A stretch of DNA of 64,000 nucleotides from positions 155,296-219,295 of the IMG/VR virus record IMGVR_UViG_3300036781_000418; one strand, 5' to 3'. Source of the stretch: a virus. The translations under genes and the position numbers were made by a program. Positions 50,573 through 59,472 of the stretch are shown in pieces (position 1 is the stretch's first letter; each line of letters starts with the position of its first letter). The notes below the pieces were generated by a model. That model was not told where the DNA came from. It saw nothing but the letters and a program-made list of their open reading frames with translations, and did no database searches.

Positions 50573-53124
50573 TTGAACAGCTCCGTCACGTACTTGCGCA
50601 TCTTGCCGTTGAAGTCAACGACGTCGGTGATGATGTCGGCGTCGGCTGACGCCAGGTGGATGACCACCTCACGGAGCGCGGCCTTCGCGGCGTCGACCAT
50701 CTTGTTGGAGACGTCGTGCGCCTTCATCGCGTGCACGACTTCACGCATGATGTATTCTAGCTTAGCGATCTCTTCGTCTTGAACCTTGATGGCCAGGGTC
50801 TTCTTGTCCATGTTCTTCGTCTTACCGAAGGCTTGGAAGGCGTTCTTCGCGTCGTTCTTGACGGCGTCCATCAGGAACTCGCTGAGCTCTTCCTTGAACT
50901 GGACGGAGTCGACGGACGTGATGTAGTTCACGAACTCGAGGTCGTTCAGCAGGTGCTTGGAGTGGTCGTCAAACGGACGTTGGAGCAGGCTCTTGAGGTC
51001 CTTCAGCGAGTCGACCTTGCGCTTGAACAGCTCACCAAGGGTGAAGTCGTCCGTCGACATGATCCAGTCGTTGATGCTTTCGATCGACTCAGGGGAGTCG
51101 ACGCCGTGCTTGTGCTTGATCACGTACTCAAGGGTGTGCTGCACGGCGCGGGAGATGGCGGTGCGGATAGCCGCTTCGCTCTCAGTCACGTCGTGTTCTG
51201 GGTCCTCAAGCTTCTTGGACTCACGCTTGTACGTGCGGTCGACCGACTTCGCCATGTTCGTCAGCATGTCCGTGTACTCACGAGCGGAGACGTATAGGCC
51301 GGTGTCGGCGATGTTCAAGACGAAGTGCGGGTCGGCGCCGTTGACCTTACCACTGCGGGTGCGGAAGCGGTCCACCAACGCGTAGAGGACGTTGTGCGAG
51401 ATCTGTGAAGCCTCTGGTGAGACCTTCAGGTCGACTGTACTCAAGTGCTTCTTGAACTTGTCCCACGACACGCCGACTGGAATCACGTCCATGACGTCGC
51501 GCACGTGCTTGGTCAGCTCCTGCGTACCCTTACCAGTTGGGTTGACGGCGGCCACGACGACGGAGTCGTCCGGCAGCTTGTACTCAGGCGTGAACTCCTT
51601 CTCCAACAGAACCTTACGGATCGCGTTGAAGACCTTCACGTTGGTGCGGTTCATTTCGTCGAAGAAGATCAGGTAGTGAACGTCTTGGCCCTTCCAAGCG
51701 GCGAAGCGGGCGTCGCCCTTCTCCTTGCCGAAGAACTTGACGAGACGTTCCTTGAGGTTTGCCTCACCGGTCTTCATCTGCTTCTGGATGTCGTCCCAGA
51801 GCGGCGGCTTGGAGAACGAAACCTGCAGGCCGTCCTTACCACGCTTGGAGAGCGGCACGCCGATGACTTCTTCCGCGGAGAGGTTCTGCACGTCGATGAA
51901 GACTGGAACGAGGTTCAAGTCGGTCGCGAGGTCGGTGATGTGCTTCGTCTTACCCGCACCTGGCAGGCCGCCGATGACTGGGATGTACTTGCGGGCGTTG
52001 CCCAGCTTCATCTTCGTCTCGATCTGGTGCTTCAGCGTCGAGCGCCAGTCGGCGTCGTCCACGTTGTCTGGGTTACCCTCGAAGCCGTGGTCTTCCTTGA
52101 TCAGCTCGTTGACGGCCTTGATGACCGCTTCGGAGATCGCGGCCTTGTCGCCGGTCTTGTAGTTCTGGAAGTTGATCTGCACGTTCTTCAACAGTGCGTC
52201 CGCGTCTTCCTTGGACTTCAGTGGGAAGGCGGAGTTGATGTAGATCAGGAGCTGTTCCCAACGGCGTGGCGAGACGCGCACGTCCGCGTTGATGTCGTCG
52301 TGGGAGAGGATGCCCTTGTGCTCTTCCTTCGTCATCAAGTCGTAGAACTTCTGGAGCAGCTTCTCGTTCAGCTGAACCTTCTTGTTGTTCTTGTACTTGT
52401 TGATGATGTAGGCGAACCACTCGTCCGTGCTTGGGGTGTCGAAGTTCAGCATGCGGAAGTCCTCGTTTTCGAGGATGTCGCCCACACCGGAGTCGACCAA
52501 GTTCGACGCGAAGATCACGTAGAGGTCGTCTGGGAGTGGGTTGGAACCGATGCGACCGTTCAGGATCGAACGCAGCATGTTGCGGATCGAGCTGGACGTC
52601 TGACGGAAGTACTCGTCCAGGAACAGGATGGCGCGGTACTTCGAGCGGATGTCCTTGATCTCGTCTGGAATGGCCTTGTCGGAACCGCCAAGCTCTTCCC
52701 AAATTTGCTTCAAGTCACCACGGGCCATGACGGCCTTGATCACGCCGGAGTCGGTGGCCTTCGAGGCCTCCTTGACTTCGGAGTACAGGGCCGACTTAGC
52801 CAGCTCGATGTCGTACTCTGAGCCACCCTTCGTGTCGATGTGCAGGTGCTCGGTCTTTGAGGCGCCGCTCGGCTTGACCACGATGAACGGGATGTCGATG
52901 ATGTGCTCTTCGACGATGTGCGGGGTTTCAATGATGATCAGCTCAAGGCCGAGCAGCGTGGCCATGTCCTTGACGAACGAGGTCTTACCAACCCCGGTGT
53001 CGCCACCGAGCAGGTAGCCGGCCTGGCTTAGGCCGTCATGCTTGGCGTGCATGTTGTCAAAGATGTGCTCAAGGGTCTCGACTTTGCCGCTAATGTCGAG
53101 GTTTGCAACGTCTAGTTTCTTCAT
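50569..53124 (-). CDS. Double-AAA+ ATPase (MoxR/dynein-like)
   Basis: 851 residues with two AAA+ modules: Walker A GDTGVGKT near residue 43 with its Walker B (I-L-F-L-D-E-Y), and Walker A GLPGAGKT near 386 with I-F-F-D-E-M. The C-terminal 250 residues are helical. Two-module MoxR-like ATPases paired with vWA proteins are molecular remodelers; substrate unknown. Translationally coupled to the vWA gene. Confidence 0.88.
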   Translation of the reverse strand: MKKLDVANLDISGKVETLEHIFDNMHAKHDGLSQAGYLLGGDTGVGKTSFVKDMATLLGLELIIIETPHIVEEHIIDIPFIVVKPSGASKTEHLHIDTKGGSEYDIELAKSALYSEVKEASKATDSGVIKAVMARGDLKQIWEELGGSDKAIPDEIKDIRSKYRAILFLDEYFRQTSSSIRNMLRSILNGRIGSNPLPDDLYVIFASNLVDSGVGDILENEDFRMLNFDTPSTDEWFAYIINKYKNNKKVQLNEKLLQKFYDLMTKEEHKGILSHDDINADVRVSPRRWEQLLIYINSAFPLKSKEDADALLKNVQINFQNYKTGDKAAISEAVIKAVNELIKEDHGFEGNPDNVDDADWRSTLKHQIETKMKLGNARKYIPVIGGLPGAGKTKHITDLATDLNLVPVFIDVQNLSAEEVIGVPLSKRGKDGLQVSFSKPPLWDDIQKQMKTGEANLKERLVKFFGKEKGDARFAAWKGQDVHYLIFFDEMNRTNVKVFNAIRKVLLEKEFTPEYKLPDDSVVVAAVNPTGKGTQELTKHVRDVMDVIPVGVSWDKFKKHLSTVDLKVSPEASQISHNVLYALVDRFRTRSGKVNGADPHFVLNIADTGLYVSAREYTDMLTNMAKSVDRTYKRESKKLEDPEHDVTESEAAIRTAISRAVQHTLEYVIKHKHGVDSPESIESINDWIMSTDDFTLGELFKRKVDSLKDLKSLLQRPFDDHSKHLLNDLEFVNYITSVDSVQFKEELSEFLMDAVKNDAKNAFQAFGKTKNMDKKTLAIKVQDEEIAKLEYIMREVVHAMKAHDVSNKMVDAAKAALREVVIHLASADADIITDVVDFNGKMRKYVTELFK

Positions 53125-53127
53125 GGC

Positions 53128-53343
53128 TTAGTCGTAGTTGTGGTACTTCTTGTGGGCGACCGGGTGGGTCTTGGCGAGCTGCTGGTGGGCGAAGGCACGG
53201 AGCGCTTCGAGCTCCTCTTCCTCAGTCTTGAACTTCGGCAGCTTCTTGGCTTCTTCCAGCTTGGCGGCCTCGTCTACCTTGACGGTTGGGACGGAGAGCT
53301 CGACGGGCGGCTTGTTCTCTCCTTGGTAGCGAAATAGCTTCAT
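53128..53343 (-). CDS. Small charged protein heading the AAA/vWA operon
   Basis: 71 residues, helical, rich in E and K, 3 nt before the AAA gene. A minus-strand TAAATA core (53377-53372) lies 34 nt upstream of its ATG. Confidence 0.65.
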   Translation of the reverse strand: MKLFRYQGENKPPVELSVPTVKVDEAAKLEEAKKLPKFKTEEEELEALRAFAHQQLAKTHPVAHKKYHNYD

Positions 53344-53371
53344 TGTTGGGTTCCTGGTAAGGCGATAGGGC

Positions 53372-53377
53372 TATTTA
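53372..53377 (-). promoter_or_regulatory. Late promoter core TAAATA (minus strand)
   Basis: Minus-strand CGTAAATAGCC, 34 nt before the operon's first ATG. Confidence 0.6.
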
Positions 53378-53401
53378 CGTCGACATGGCAACACAGCAGC
53401 C

Positions 53402-53407
53402 TAAATA
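53402..53407 (+). promoter_or_regulatory. Late promoter core TAAATA
   Basis: CCTAAATATG, 32 nt before the ATG at 53434. It forms a divergent late-promoter pair with 53372-53377. Confidence 0.6.
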
Positions 53408-53433
53408 TGAAATCTATTGAACTCGTCCTTAAA

Positions 53434-53907
53434 ATGATCCTTCAGCAGCTTTTCGAAGCCGACATGTACAGCGAGGTTGGACCACGGTCTACCGCGTACA
53501 AGGAGTTGGCCAACCGATTCGACCTGACCATGTCGTCCGGTAAGGGGCTCCCAGCAGTCGGCAAATCCAGCGTTCGGTTCGCCTACGGCCTGAAGCCAAA
53601 GGGCGGTGACACTGGCGAGACGAAAGCCGGCGAGGACCGCCTACCGTACAAGCTCCGGCTCAAAGGGTTCCTGAACGAGCTTGTCAAGCTCCTGAAGGAC
53701 GAGCTGGCTGAAGGTCGAGGGGTTGACATCCTGTTCGGTGGTGCCGCCAAGGCTAAGCACCCAGTCGACGCTGACACGATCAAGGACATCGTCCACCAGG
53801 CCACGATGAACGCGATAGTGCCAGGTGGTGCCTACTCGTCGTCCGCCCCACTCGCCTACGCCGACTGTATCGGTTGGGTCATCAACTTTCCAGAGGACGC
53901 TAAGTGA
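53434..53907 (+). CDS. Candidate internal head protein A (paralogue family)
   Basis: 157 residues from the ATG at 53434. The ATG at 53407 overlaps the TAAATA core and is rejected. The N-terminus M-I-L-Q-Q-L-F-E-A ends in L-F-E, matching the L/I-x-E cleavage motif of T4 capsid-targeting sequences. The core E-D-R-L-P-Y-K-L-R-L-K-G-F-L-N-E is shared with the next three genes. No clear Shine-Dalgarno. Confidence 0.65.
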   Translation: MILQQLFEADMYSEVGPRSTAYKELANRFDLTMSSGKGLPAVGKSSVRFAYGLKPKGGDTGETKAGEDRLPYKLRLKGFLNELVKLLKDELAEGRGVDILFGGAAKAKHPVDADTIKDIVHQATMNAIVPGGAYSSSAPLAYADCIGWVINFPEDAK

Positions 53908-54785
53908 AGCTCGACCTACTCTTTGAATCCGCCGCTCAGGTTCGACCGTTCGCGAACGAGATGTACGCCAAGTTCCGAGCCATCGCCAAGAAGTACGACC
54001 TGGTCTTCGACATCCCGCTCGGCTGGCCGCAGATCAGCAGCAAGCAGGTCGGCTTCGGCGGCACCCTCAAGCTGATCAGGGGTAAAGCGGACGCTGAACA
54101 GCTGCCGTTGAACATCCTAGTTAAGGGCTGCCTTAAGGAGATCTCCAACGAGCTTGGTCGACTGATGGACGAAGGCCACACCATCCAGGTGTTGCCTGGC
54201 CTGCGCAGCCAAGACCACAACGTCGGTGGCTACAACGCCCCTAAGGGCACGCCCCGGCCGAACCTACGGGTCAGTGTTACGAACAAGGACGAGATCTTCC
54301 GTAAGCTGATGGACGGTGTCGAGTTCAAGCATGCTGGACACAGCATGGCGGCCGGCCCGACGGTCGGCTGGACGGTCTCCGTTCCAACGGACTACATCAA
54401 AGAGAAGGCCAAGCTCTACGTGCTGAGCGCCACGATCTACACTAGAAACGATCGTGCCAAGGCCTACAAGTTTACAGCGCACGCGTTCGTGCCACTGACT
54501 GACAAGTCAACGCTTGAAGAGATCGGCAAGTTCGGAAACATCGGTTACCACGCCACCACCGACAAGCAGTCACCCGAGCTGGTGCAAAAGCTGTTCACCT
54601 TCACCAAGCAACTTTACGGTGGGTCACCGAAGGTTGACAAGCTGACCTTGGCCGACATCAACTGGTTTGGCGTAAGCTACACCGGTAGCAAGAAGCAGTA
54701 CCGACGCGACTCCAACGAACTATCACTTGCCGAGTTCAAGAAGCTGGCAAAGTTTATCCATGACAACGCAGTGCAAGTACCATGA
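53904..54785 (+). CDS. Candidate internal head protein B (paralogue family)
   Basis: 293 residues, overlapping gene A by 4 nt. N-terminus M-K-L-D-L-L-F-E-S with the L-F-E motif. Shares E-Q-L-P-L-N-I-L-V-K-G-C-L-K-E with A, C and D, and the W-P-x-I-S/V-N segment with C. No enzymatic motif seen. Confidence 0.68.
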   Translation: MKLDLLFESAAQVRPFANEMYAKFRAIAKKYDLVFDIPLGWPQISSKQVGFGGTLKLIRGKADAEQLPLNILVKGCLKEISNELGRLMDEGHTIQVLPGLRSQDHNVGGYNAPKGTPRPNLRVSVTNKDEIFRKLMDGVEFKHAGHSMAAGPTVGWTVSVPTDYIKEKAKLYVLSATIYTRNDRAKAYKFTAHAFVPLTDKSTLEEIGKFGNIGYHATTDKQSPELVQKLFTFTKQLYGGSPKVDKLTLADINWFGVSYTGSKKQYRRDSNELSLAEFKKLAKFIHDNAVQVP

Positions 54786-55669
54786 AGATTGAACAACTAC
54801 TCACCGAACAAGTCGACCACGCGTTGGCCAAGCAACTGACCGCCCAGGTGCGTGAAATGGCGGCCAAGATGGAGTTTGTCATCAGCACCGACAGCGGTTG
54901 GCCAGCGGTAAACCGAAACGAAGTGCTCATTGGCTTTTCCCTCTATGAAAAGGGCGGCCAGTCGGCTAACCTAGACGATCGCCTGCCGTACGCAATCAGA
55001 GTCAAGGGCTTTCTCAGGTTGATGGAGCCGTTGCTCGGTAAGCTGCTTGATGAAGGTCGATCGTTGTCCATCCTTGTTAGGTCTGAAAAGACGAAGCGCA
55101 TTCCAGTGTCGAGTAAGGCGGACCTACGCAAGGCGCTTGAAGAAGGCGTCAAGTCGCCGTCCAGTGGCAGCTTTGCAAAGATTGGCTGGGCCGTTGGTGA
55201 CACGCCTGAAGGCATTGCTGCGGCCGACGCGGGTGGCCGCACGAAGATCGCACGGGTTGACATCACAATCGGCGAGCTGTCAGGCAAAATCGAATTGATT
55301 GGTTCAGCCAAAACGCCGTCACCTGAACGTGTGTGGAACAGCGTGCAGTTCTTTACGGTGTTGCCTGAAAAAGATCCAATGGTGAAGGCGGTGCGCACCA
55401 CGCCAGACACGTCTTCCGTCTACACCATCTTCTACGATCACCAAGGCAAGAAGCCAAACGAAACGATTGCCCGCAAGCTGAACGTGATAGCCAAGAAGTA
55501 CGGTGGTCCAGACTTGATGGCTGACCCTGAAAAGCAGCACAAGATCTTTAACTTTGCAGTCAACACGAAGGTTTCACCAAAGGGCCCACGCACCGCGGTC
55601 GAGCTGACGCCTGAGCAGTTGAAGGCCCTGCTTGCCGACCTGTTGAAGCTGAAGAACGAGTACTTCTAA
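54782..55669 (+). CDS. Candidate internal head protein C (paralogue family)
   Basis: 295 residues, overlapping B by 4 nt. N-terminus M-K-I-E-Q-L-L-T-E-Q, with L-T-E as a possible cleavage site. Core D-D-R-L-P-Y-A-I-R-V-K-G-F-L matches the other three. Its GC is slightly lower than that of B. Confidence 0.68.
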   Translation: MKIEQLLTEQVDHALAKQLTAQVREMAAKMEFVISTDSGWPAVNRNEVLIGFSLYEKGGQSANLDDRLPYAIRVKGFLRLMEPLLGKLLDEGRSLSILVRSEKTKRIPVSSKADLRKALEEGVKSPSSGSFAKIGWAVGDTPEGIAAADAGGRTKIARVDITIGELSGKIELIGSAKTPSPERVWNSVQFFTVLPEKDPMVKAVRTTPDTSSVYTIFYDHQGKKPNETIARKLNVIAKKYGGPDLMADPEKQHKIFNFAVNTKVSPKGPRTAVELTPEQLKALLADLLKLKNEYF

Positions 55670-56511
55670 TGAAACTAGAAACCCTGCTTGAGACAGCCGA
55701 CGAACGCGAGGCCATCGAGATCCACAAGAAGTTCAAAGAAGTCGCCAAGGGACTTGAAGTTAGGCAGGTCAACGGCCAGGCTGGCCCACACATGACGACC
55801 AAGGGCGCGTGGTACGGTGGCGGCTTCACGCCTGAAGGCGGCCAAACCGCCGAACGCAAGGCGGGTGACGATCGTATTCCGTTCGACCTGCGCGTGCGTG
55901 GGTACTTGAAGCATGTTGCCAGCGTTCTTGAGCAGCACGTCAAGGCCGGTGACGTCGTCAAGATCGCCAAGGGGCCGAACCGCAACAACGTGACCGATGT
56001 CAAGGCGGGCGACGACGTCTTCAAGCTCCTTCAGCAGAACGTGATCAAGACGTCCTCGTCCATGTGGGACAATGCAATGGACTCCGTGATGTGGTTCATC
56101 GGTCAACCGGACGACGGCACCCGGTTGGTTCACATGTACGTCTCCGTCTCGCTTCGATACGACACGGCCGCTGGAGCCGTCGGTGATCGTCACAAGGGCA
56201 TGAACTACAGTGCGTCGGTCGACAACGCGGAATACCTAGCACTGCAGCGGAAGTTCAACTCGCTTGCCAAGAAGGCGACGGGTAAGACCTACCTCTACGT
56301 CAGTCAACGAAACGAGTTGCAGGCCAAGCTCATCAAGGCACTGCCACAGCTGATCGACGATAAGGCCAAGCTGTCCTTTATAGCCAAGCACCATGATGAC
56401 ATCGATCTGGTGTCCATGGAGCTCAAGCAACATCCATACGAGAAGATCACGAAGCTGTCATCGGAAAAGTTCATGGAGAAGCTCAAGCTTGTCGTTGACC
56501 TCCTGACCTGA
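55669..56511 (+). CDS. Candidate internal head protein D (paralogue family)
   Basis: 280 residues, start overlapping the C stop by 1 nt. N-terminus M-K-L-E-T-L-L-E-T (L-L-E). Core D-D-R-I-P-F-D-L-R-V-R-G-Y-L matches A to C; the C-terminal part differs, so the shared domain is N-terminal. Confidence 0.68.
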   Translation: MKLETLLETADEREAIEIHKKFKEVAKGLEVRQVNGQAGPHMTTKGAWYGGGFTPEGGQTAERKAGDDRIPFDLRVRGYLKHVASVLEQHVKAGDVVKIAKGPNRNNVTDVKAGDDVFKLLQQNVIKTSSSMWDNAMDSVMWFIGQPDDGTRLVHMYVSVSLRYDTAAGAVGDRHKGMNYSASVDNAEYLALQRKFNSLAKKATGKTYLYVSQRNELQAKLIKALPQLIDDKAKLSFIAKHHDDIDLVSMELKQHPYEKITKLSSEKFMEKLKLVVDLLT

Positions 56512-56578
56512 GAAACGTGTTAGAGGGCGCACGCTTCGCGATACAATGTGCACATGCCCTTAGATTAAAAGGGCACTA

Positions 56579-56875
56579 ATGTCTGAACGAATTTGGTACA
56601 AGGCTCGTCTGAAAGAGGCGGCCAGCAACATCTACACCGAGAGCTTCTACCCCGAGGCGAAGAAGCGGACTGGAACCCGATGGGTCTGGTTCACGCAGGA
56701 GGACGTCACCTCCCAAAACCAACGGGTCCTTGTCACTTCCGGCATGAGTCGCAACAAGTTCAGGATGATGACCCTTGAACTGGCGTTGGCCTTCCTTGAA
56801 CCAGCGTGCAAGGCGACGAAGGCCGAGACGACCATGTTGAACGACCTGAGCTCACACCTCGAACGAAACATCTGA
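56579..56875 (+). CDS. Hypothetical protein
   Basis: 98 residues, soluble, no motif recognised. A TACAAT -10-like site lies about 40 nt upstream, so this is a new transcription unit. Confidence 0.65.
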   Translation: MSERIWYKARLKEAASNIYTESFYPEAKKRTGTRWVWFTQEDVTSQNQRVLVTSGMSRNKFRMMTLELALAFLEPACKATKAETTMLNDLSSHLERNI

Positions 56876-57375
56876 TGCCGACCACCCACCTCTACATCGA
56901 TTTGGAGGATACGATCATCGCCCCAGTCGCGGAGGGGTGGACGAACGTGCACCTGGTAAACTCAGAGAAGGTGAAGGCCTTCATTCAAGAGCTGAAGCCG
57001 GACCACGTTCACATCTTCTCGTTCGCGATCCACTCAGACCATGACCGCATGCTGTTCAACATGTGGGTGCGTGAGCGGTTGGAGCGGGCACTTGGTGTCA
57101 CGTTCGGCTTCGTTCCAACGACGGACGAGATCACGGAGATGACATGTCGAGGAAAGGGAATCAGCCCCCAGTACACGACCTTCAACGACCTGTGCGACTT
57201 CTTCGGCAAGGCTGAGGCGTTCCGTCAGGTGATGCGACACCAGTGGAAGGGCGTGGTCAACCATCCCAACACCTCGGTCAACGTCATCTTGCTGGACGAC
57301 GACGTGATCAACGAGTCGTTCACCTGGCCTGATCTCAAAATTGAGGGACGTACGATCAACGTCAACAAACTATGA
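56875..57375 (+). CDS. HAD-like hydrolase candidate
   Basis: 166 residues from the ATG overlapping the upstream stop (TGATG). Y-I-D-L-E-D-T at the N-terminus resembles HAD motif I (D-x-D-x-T) with E in place of the second D, and V-I-L-L-D-D-D resembles motif IV. Probably a phosphatase-like fold; activity is uncertain because of the substitution. Confidence 0.6.
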   Translation: MPTTHLYIDLEDTIIAPVAEGWTNVHLVNSEKVKAFIQELKPDHVHIFSFAIHSDHDRMLFNMWVRERLERALGVTFGFVPTTDEITEMTCRGKGISPQYTTFNDLCDFFGKAEAFRQVMRHQWKGVVNHPNTSVNVILLDDDVINESFTWPDLKIEGRTINVNKL

Positions 57376-57472
57376 TACGTACCTACGGTTCAATGCTCGT
57401 CTATCGTCGTCTGCGGCTGGTCTTGTCCGGAACCGCGAACGACCTTTCATCAGCCTCTCACTTCACACCGCC

Positions 57473-57778
57473 ATGGCCAATATCGCTCAATTTCAAACCT
57501 TTGCCACCACGCCAACTCCTCAACCAACTCCAGTCCCAGCGAGCAAGCGAGACTTCGTTGTCGGGCAGCTGAAGTTGGGTATCCGTACCGTCACCTTCAA
57601 GAAGGCCGACGGCACGATCGCCATCCATGAAGCCACGTTGGCCGACTTCCTGATGCCGCACCACAAGCGGTCCAGCTTCGCCAACCGCGCTGAGAACGAA
57701 CACGTCGTCTCGTTCTACAGCATCACCCGTCAAGACTGGCGCTCCTTCCGCGTCGACAGCCTGATTGCCTGCGTATGA
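57473..57778 (+). CDS. DUF2693-like protein
   Basis: 101 residues from the ATG at 57473; the longer frame overlaps the upstream gene. G-I-R-T-V-T-F-K-K-A-D-G-T then W-R-S-F-R-V-D-S-L match a small beta domain common in phages (V-x-F-x-K-x-D-G-T ... W-R-S-F-R). Function unknown. The preceding 97 nt show no other feature. Confidence 0.68.
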   Translation: MANIAQFQTFATTPTPQPTPVPASKRDFVVGQLKLGIRTVTFKKADGTIAIHEATLADFLMPHHKRSSFANRAENEHVVSFYSITRQDWRSFRVDSLIACV

Positions 57779-58116
57779 CCACTGACCTCAACGTCATCAT
57801 CTTTACCGTCCTGGGTTTCAAGGACATCGTCGCCGAGAAGTTCATCAGGGACAGCGTGAGCAACACGACCATCAGCGTCAAGAACCCGCTGTTCGTCGAG
57901 CTGACCGGTGACAGCACCGCGGCCGGCGTGGCCGTCTCGTTTGACCCAATCAGCCTGATGTACGAGGCCAACCAGGTCCTGGAGATTCCGCTGACCAGCA
58001 TCCTCGTGATGCCGGTGTCAGTCGACGCCGAGCTGGAGAAGGCCTACGTCGCCGCCACGGCCGGAATTCGCGCTGGTTCAGGTGGCTCTGGTGCGCCGGC
58101 GATCCTCCACAGCTGA
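57775..58116 (+). CDS. Hypothetical protein
   Basis: 113 residues, overlapping the upstream stop by 4 nt. Beta-rich, alanine- and glycine-rich tail, no motif recognised. Confidence 0.65.
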   Translation: MTTDLNVIIFTVLGFKDIVAEKFIRDSVSNTTISVKNPLFVELTGDSTAAGVAVSFDPISLMYEANQVLEIPLTSILVMPVSVDAELEKAYVAATAGIRAGSGGSGAPAILHS

Positions 58117-58184
58117 TCGACACTGAACCACACAACGACCAGGGCCGGGAGGCCCTGGGGTCGTCTCGGTGAGCCCTAGTGGTG

Positions 58185-58190
58185 TAAATA
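58185..58190 (+). promoter_or_regulatory. T4-like late promoter core TAAATA
   Basis: GTGTAAATAGAA, 32 nt before the ATG at 58217. Confidence 0.65.
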
Positions 58191-58216
58191 GAACACACCA
58201 ACTTAGGACGACCCTC

Positions 58217-59023
58217 ATGCAGACCCTACACGAGCTTCTCAACCTGATCAAGGAAGCGGACGACGACACTGACACTGAGACGGAGGCTCCGGAGAAGGAC
58301 GAACCGACCGATGAACCGAAGAAGGAGAAGTCGATCGACGTCAACACGTACGCCTACGCCCTTGAGGACATGAAGGACGCGCTGCCGACCAAGCACGGTA
58401 AGGCGATGGCCGCCCTGTGGTCGAAGCCAGGCAAGCTGCTCTGGCACGGCATGCCGCTGTTCACGACGGACGGCAAGCACCACGAGTACGCTATCCACGG
58501 TGAGGGCTTCGACAAGATCGAGGAAGCCTGCCTGGAAGAGGTGTCCAACTTGACGCTCGAGGAAGAGATTGACGTGGACGGCGTCGGCGAGTTTGAGGAC
58601 GACACCTTCAACATCCAGTGGGAGGTCACCTTCGACCCGAAGGACCACACGAAGATGGAGTGGGTCGGCTACCACAAGGAACAGGACGCCTTCATCATCG
58701 GCTACGATCTTTGGGCGGACAGCTCAACGGAGGAGGCCTTCAACCAAGCCTTCGACAAGGAGTTCGAACATGTCACCGGTCAAGACCATGACCTCAAGGA
58801 CGATGACGAGGACGACCACAACAAGATCTACAACGCCGCCTGGAAGAAGTACCAGAGCGGTCAGTACGGCTTCTTCGGCGTTGTCTTCGGCGTGAAGTAC
58901 AAGAACGGTGGCCTGGTAGCCAAGGTGCTGACCCCGTTCACTCACTCAGGCGGCTTCCACCGTGGCTCATACCCACTCCTGAAGGAAGACGCGATGTGGC
59001 CAAACCTCTTCGTGCCGGATTAA
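58217..59023 (+). CDS. Candidate internal head protein E (acidic)
   Basis: 268 residues from the ATG at 58217. The N-terminus M-Q-T-L-H-E-L-L-N-L-I-K-E-A-D-D ends in I-K-E before an acidic region (residues 14-35, rich in D, E, T), like a cleaved capsid-targeting peptide. The rest is acidic and soluble. A late promoter core at the standard distance supports late expression. Confidence 0.65.
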   Translation: MQTLHELLNLIKEADDDTDTETEAPEKDEPTDEPKKEKSIDVNTYAYALEDMKDALPTKHGKAMAALWSKPGKLLWHGMPLFTTDGKHHEYAIHGEGFDKIEEACLEEVSNLTLEEEIDVDGVGEFEDDTFNIQWEVTFDPKDHTKMEWVGYHKEQDAFIIGYDLWADSSTEEAFNQAFDKEFEHVTGQDHDLKDDDEDDHNKIYNAAWKKYQSGQYGFFGVVFGVKYKNGGLVAKVLTPFTHSGGFHRGSYPLLKEDAMWPNLFVPD

Positions 59024-59024
59024 G

Positions 59025-59441
59025 ATGAAGCTCAACATCCTACTGGAAGACGACATGTCACATGAGGACATCATGGACGTGCTTGAACTCATCAAGAAGA
59101 AGTTTGAGCGGACGTACGAGGTTGAGATAGACAAGGAAGTCCCACGGCTGATCTTCTACATCGCCTCAACGAAGGACTTTCCGTTTGATGATGACGATCG
59201 CGTTGGTGAGGACTTTGCGGTCAAGGTTGGTCGCGTTGCCGGCAACTGGGCGATCATGTCAAAGGTTCCAAACGGTACGACCCCACAAAGCCGGGGTCGT
59301 ACGAACATCATTGAGGTTGATGAGGACGGCAAGATCATTCCACAGCTTGAACAGATTCTGCCGAAGTTGGTCAAGGACCTGAAGCGGCTGGAAGCCGACA
59401 ACCATTGGAAGATTGAATGGTGCGACAACCATGAAGCTTGA
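59025..59441 (+). CDS. Candidate internal head protein F
   Basis: 138 residues, 1 nt after gene E. N-terminus M-K-L-N-I-L-L-E-D (L-L-E). Weakly resembles the next protein (same length; M-K-L-N-x-L-L-E then D/E-x-x-x-L-x-L-x-K-K-x-F). Confidence 0.65.
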   Translation: MKLNILLEDDMSHEDIMDVLELIKKKFERTYEVEIDKEVPRLIFYIASTKDFPFDDDDRVGEDFAVKVGRVAGNWAIMSKVPNGTTPQSRGRTNIIEVDEDGKIIPQLEQILPKLVKDLKRLEADNHWKIEWCDNHEA

Positions 59442-59472
59442 AAACCTAAATGAGGAACTGTTCGACGTATGA
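59431..59472 (+). CDS. 13-residue ORF resembling a targeting peptide
   Basis: ATG at 59431 encodes M-K-L-E-N-L-N-E-E-L-F-D-V and stops at 59472, overlapping both flanking genes. It looks like a leftover of another capsid-targeted gene; expression is unproven. Confidence 0.3.
   Translation: MKLENLNEELFDV

Noticed and set aside
53407-53907. Start of protein A at ATG 53407
   Set aside because: This ATG overlaps the TAAATA promoter core, and the ATG at 53434 aligns with the paralogues' N-termini.
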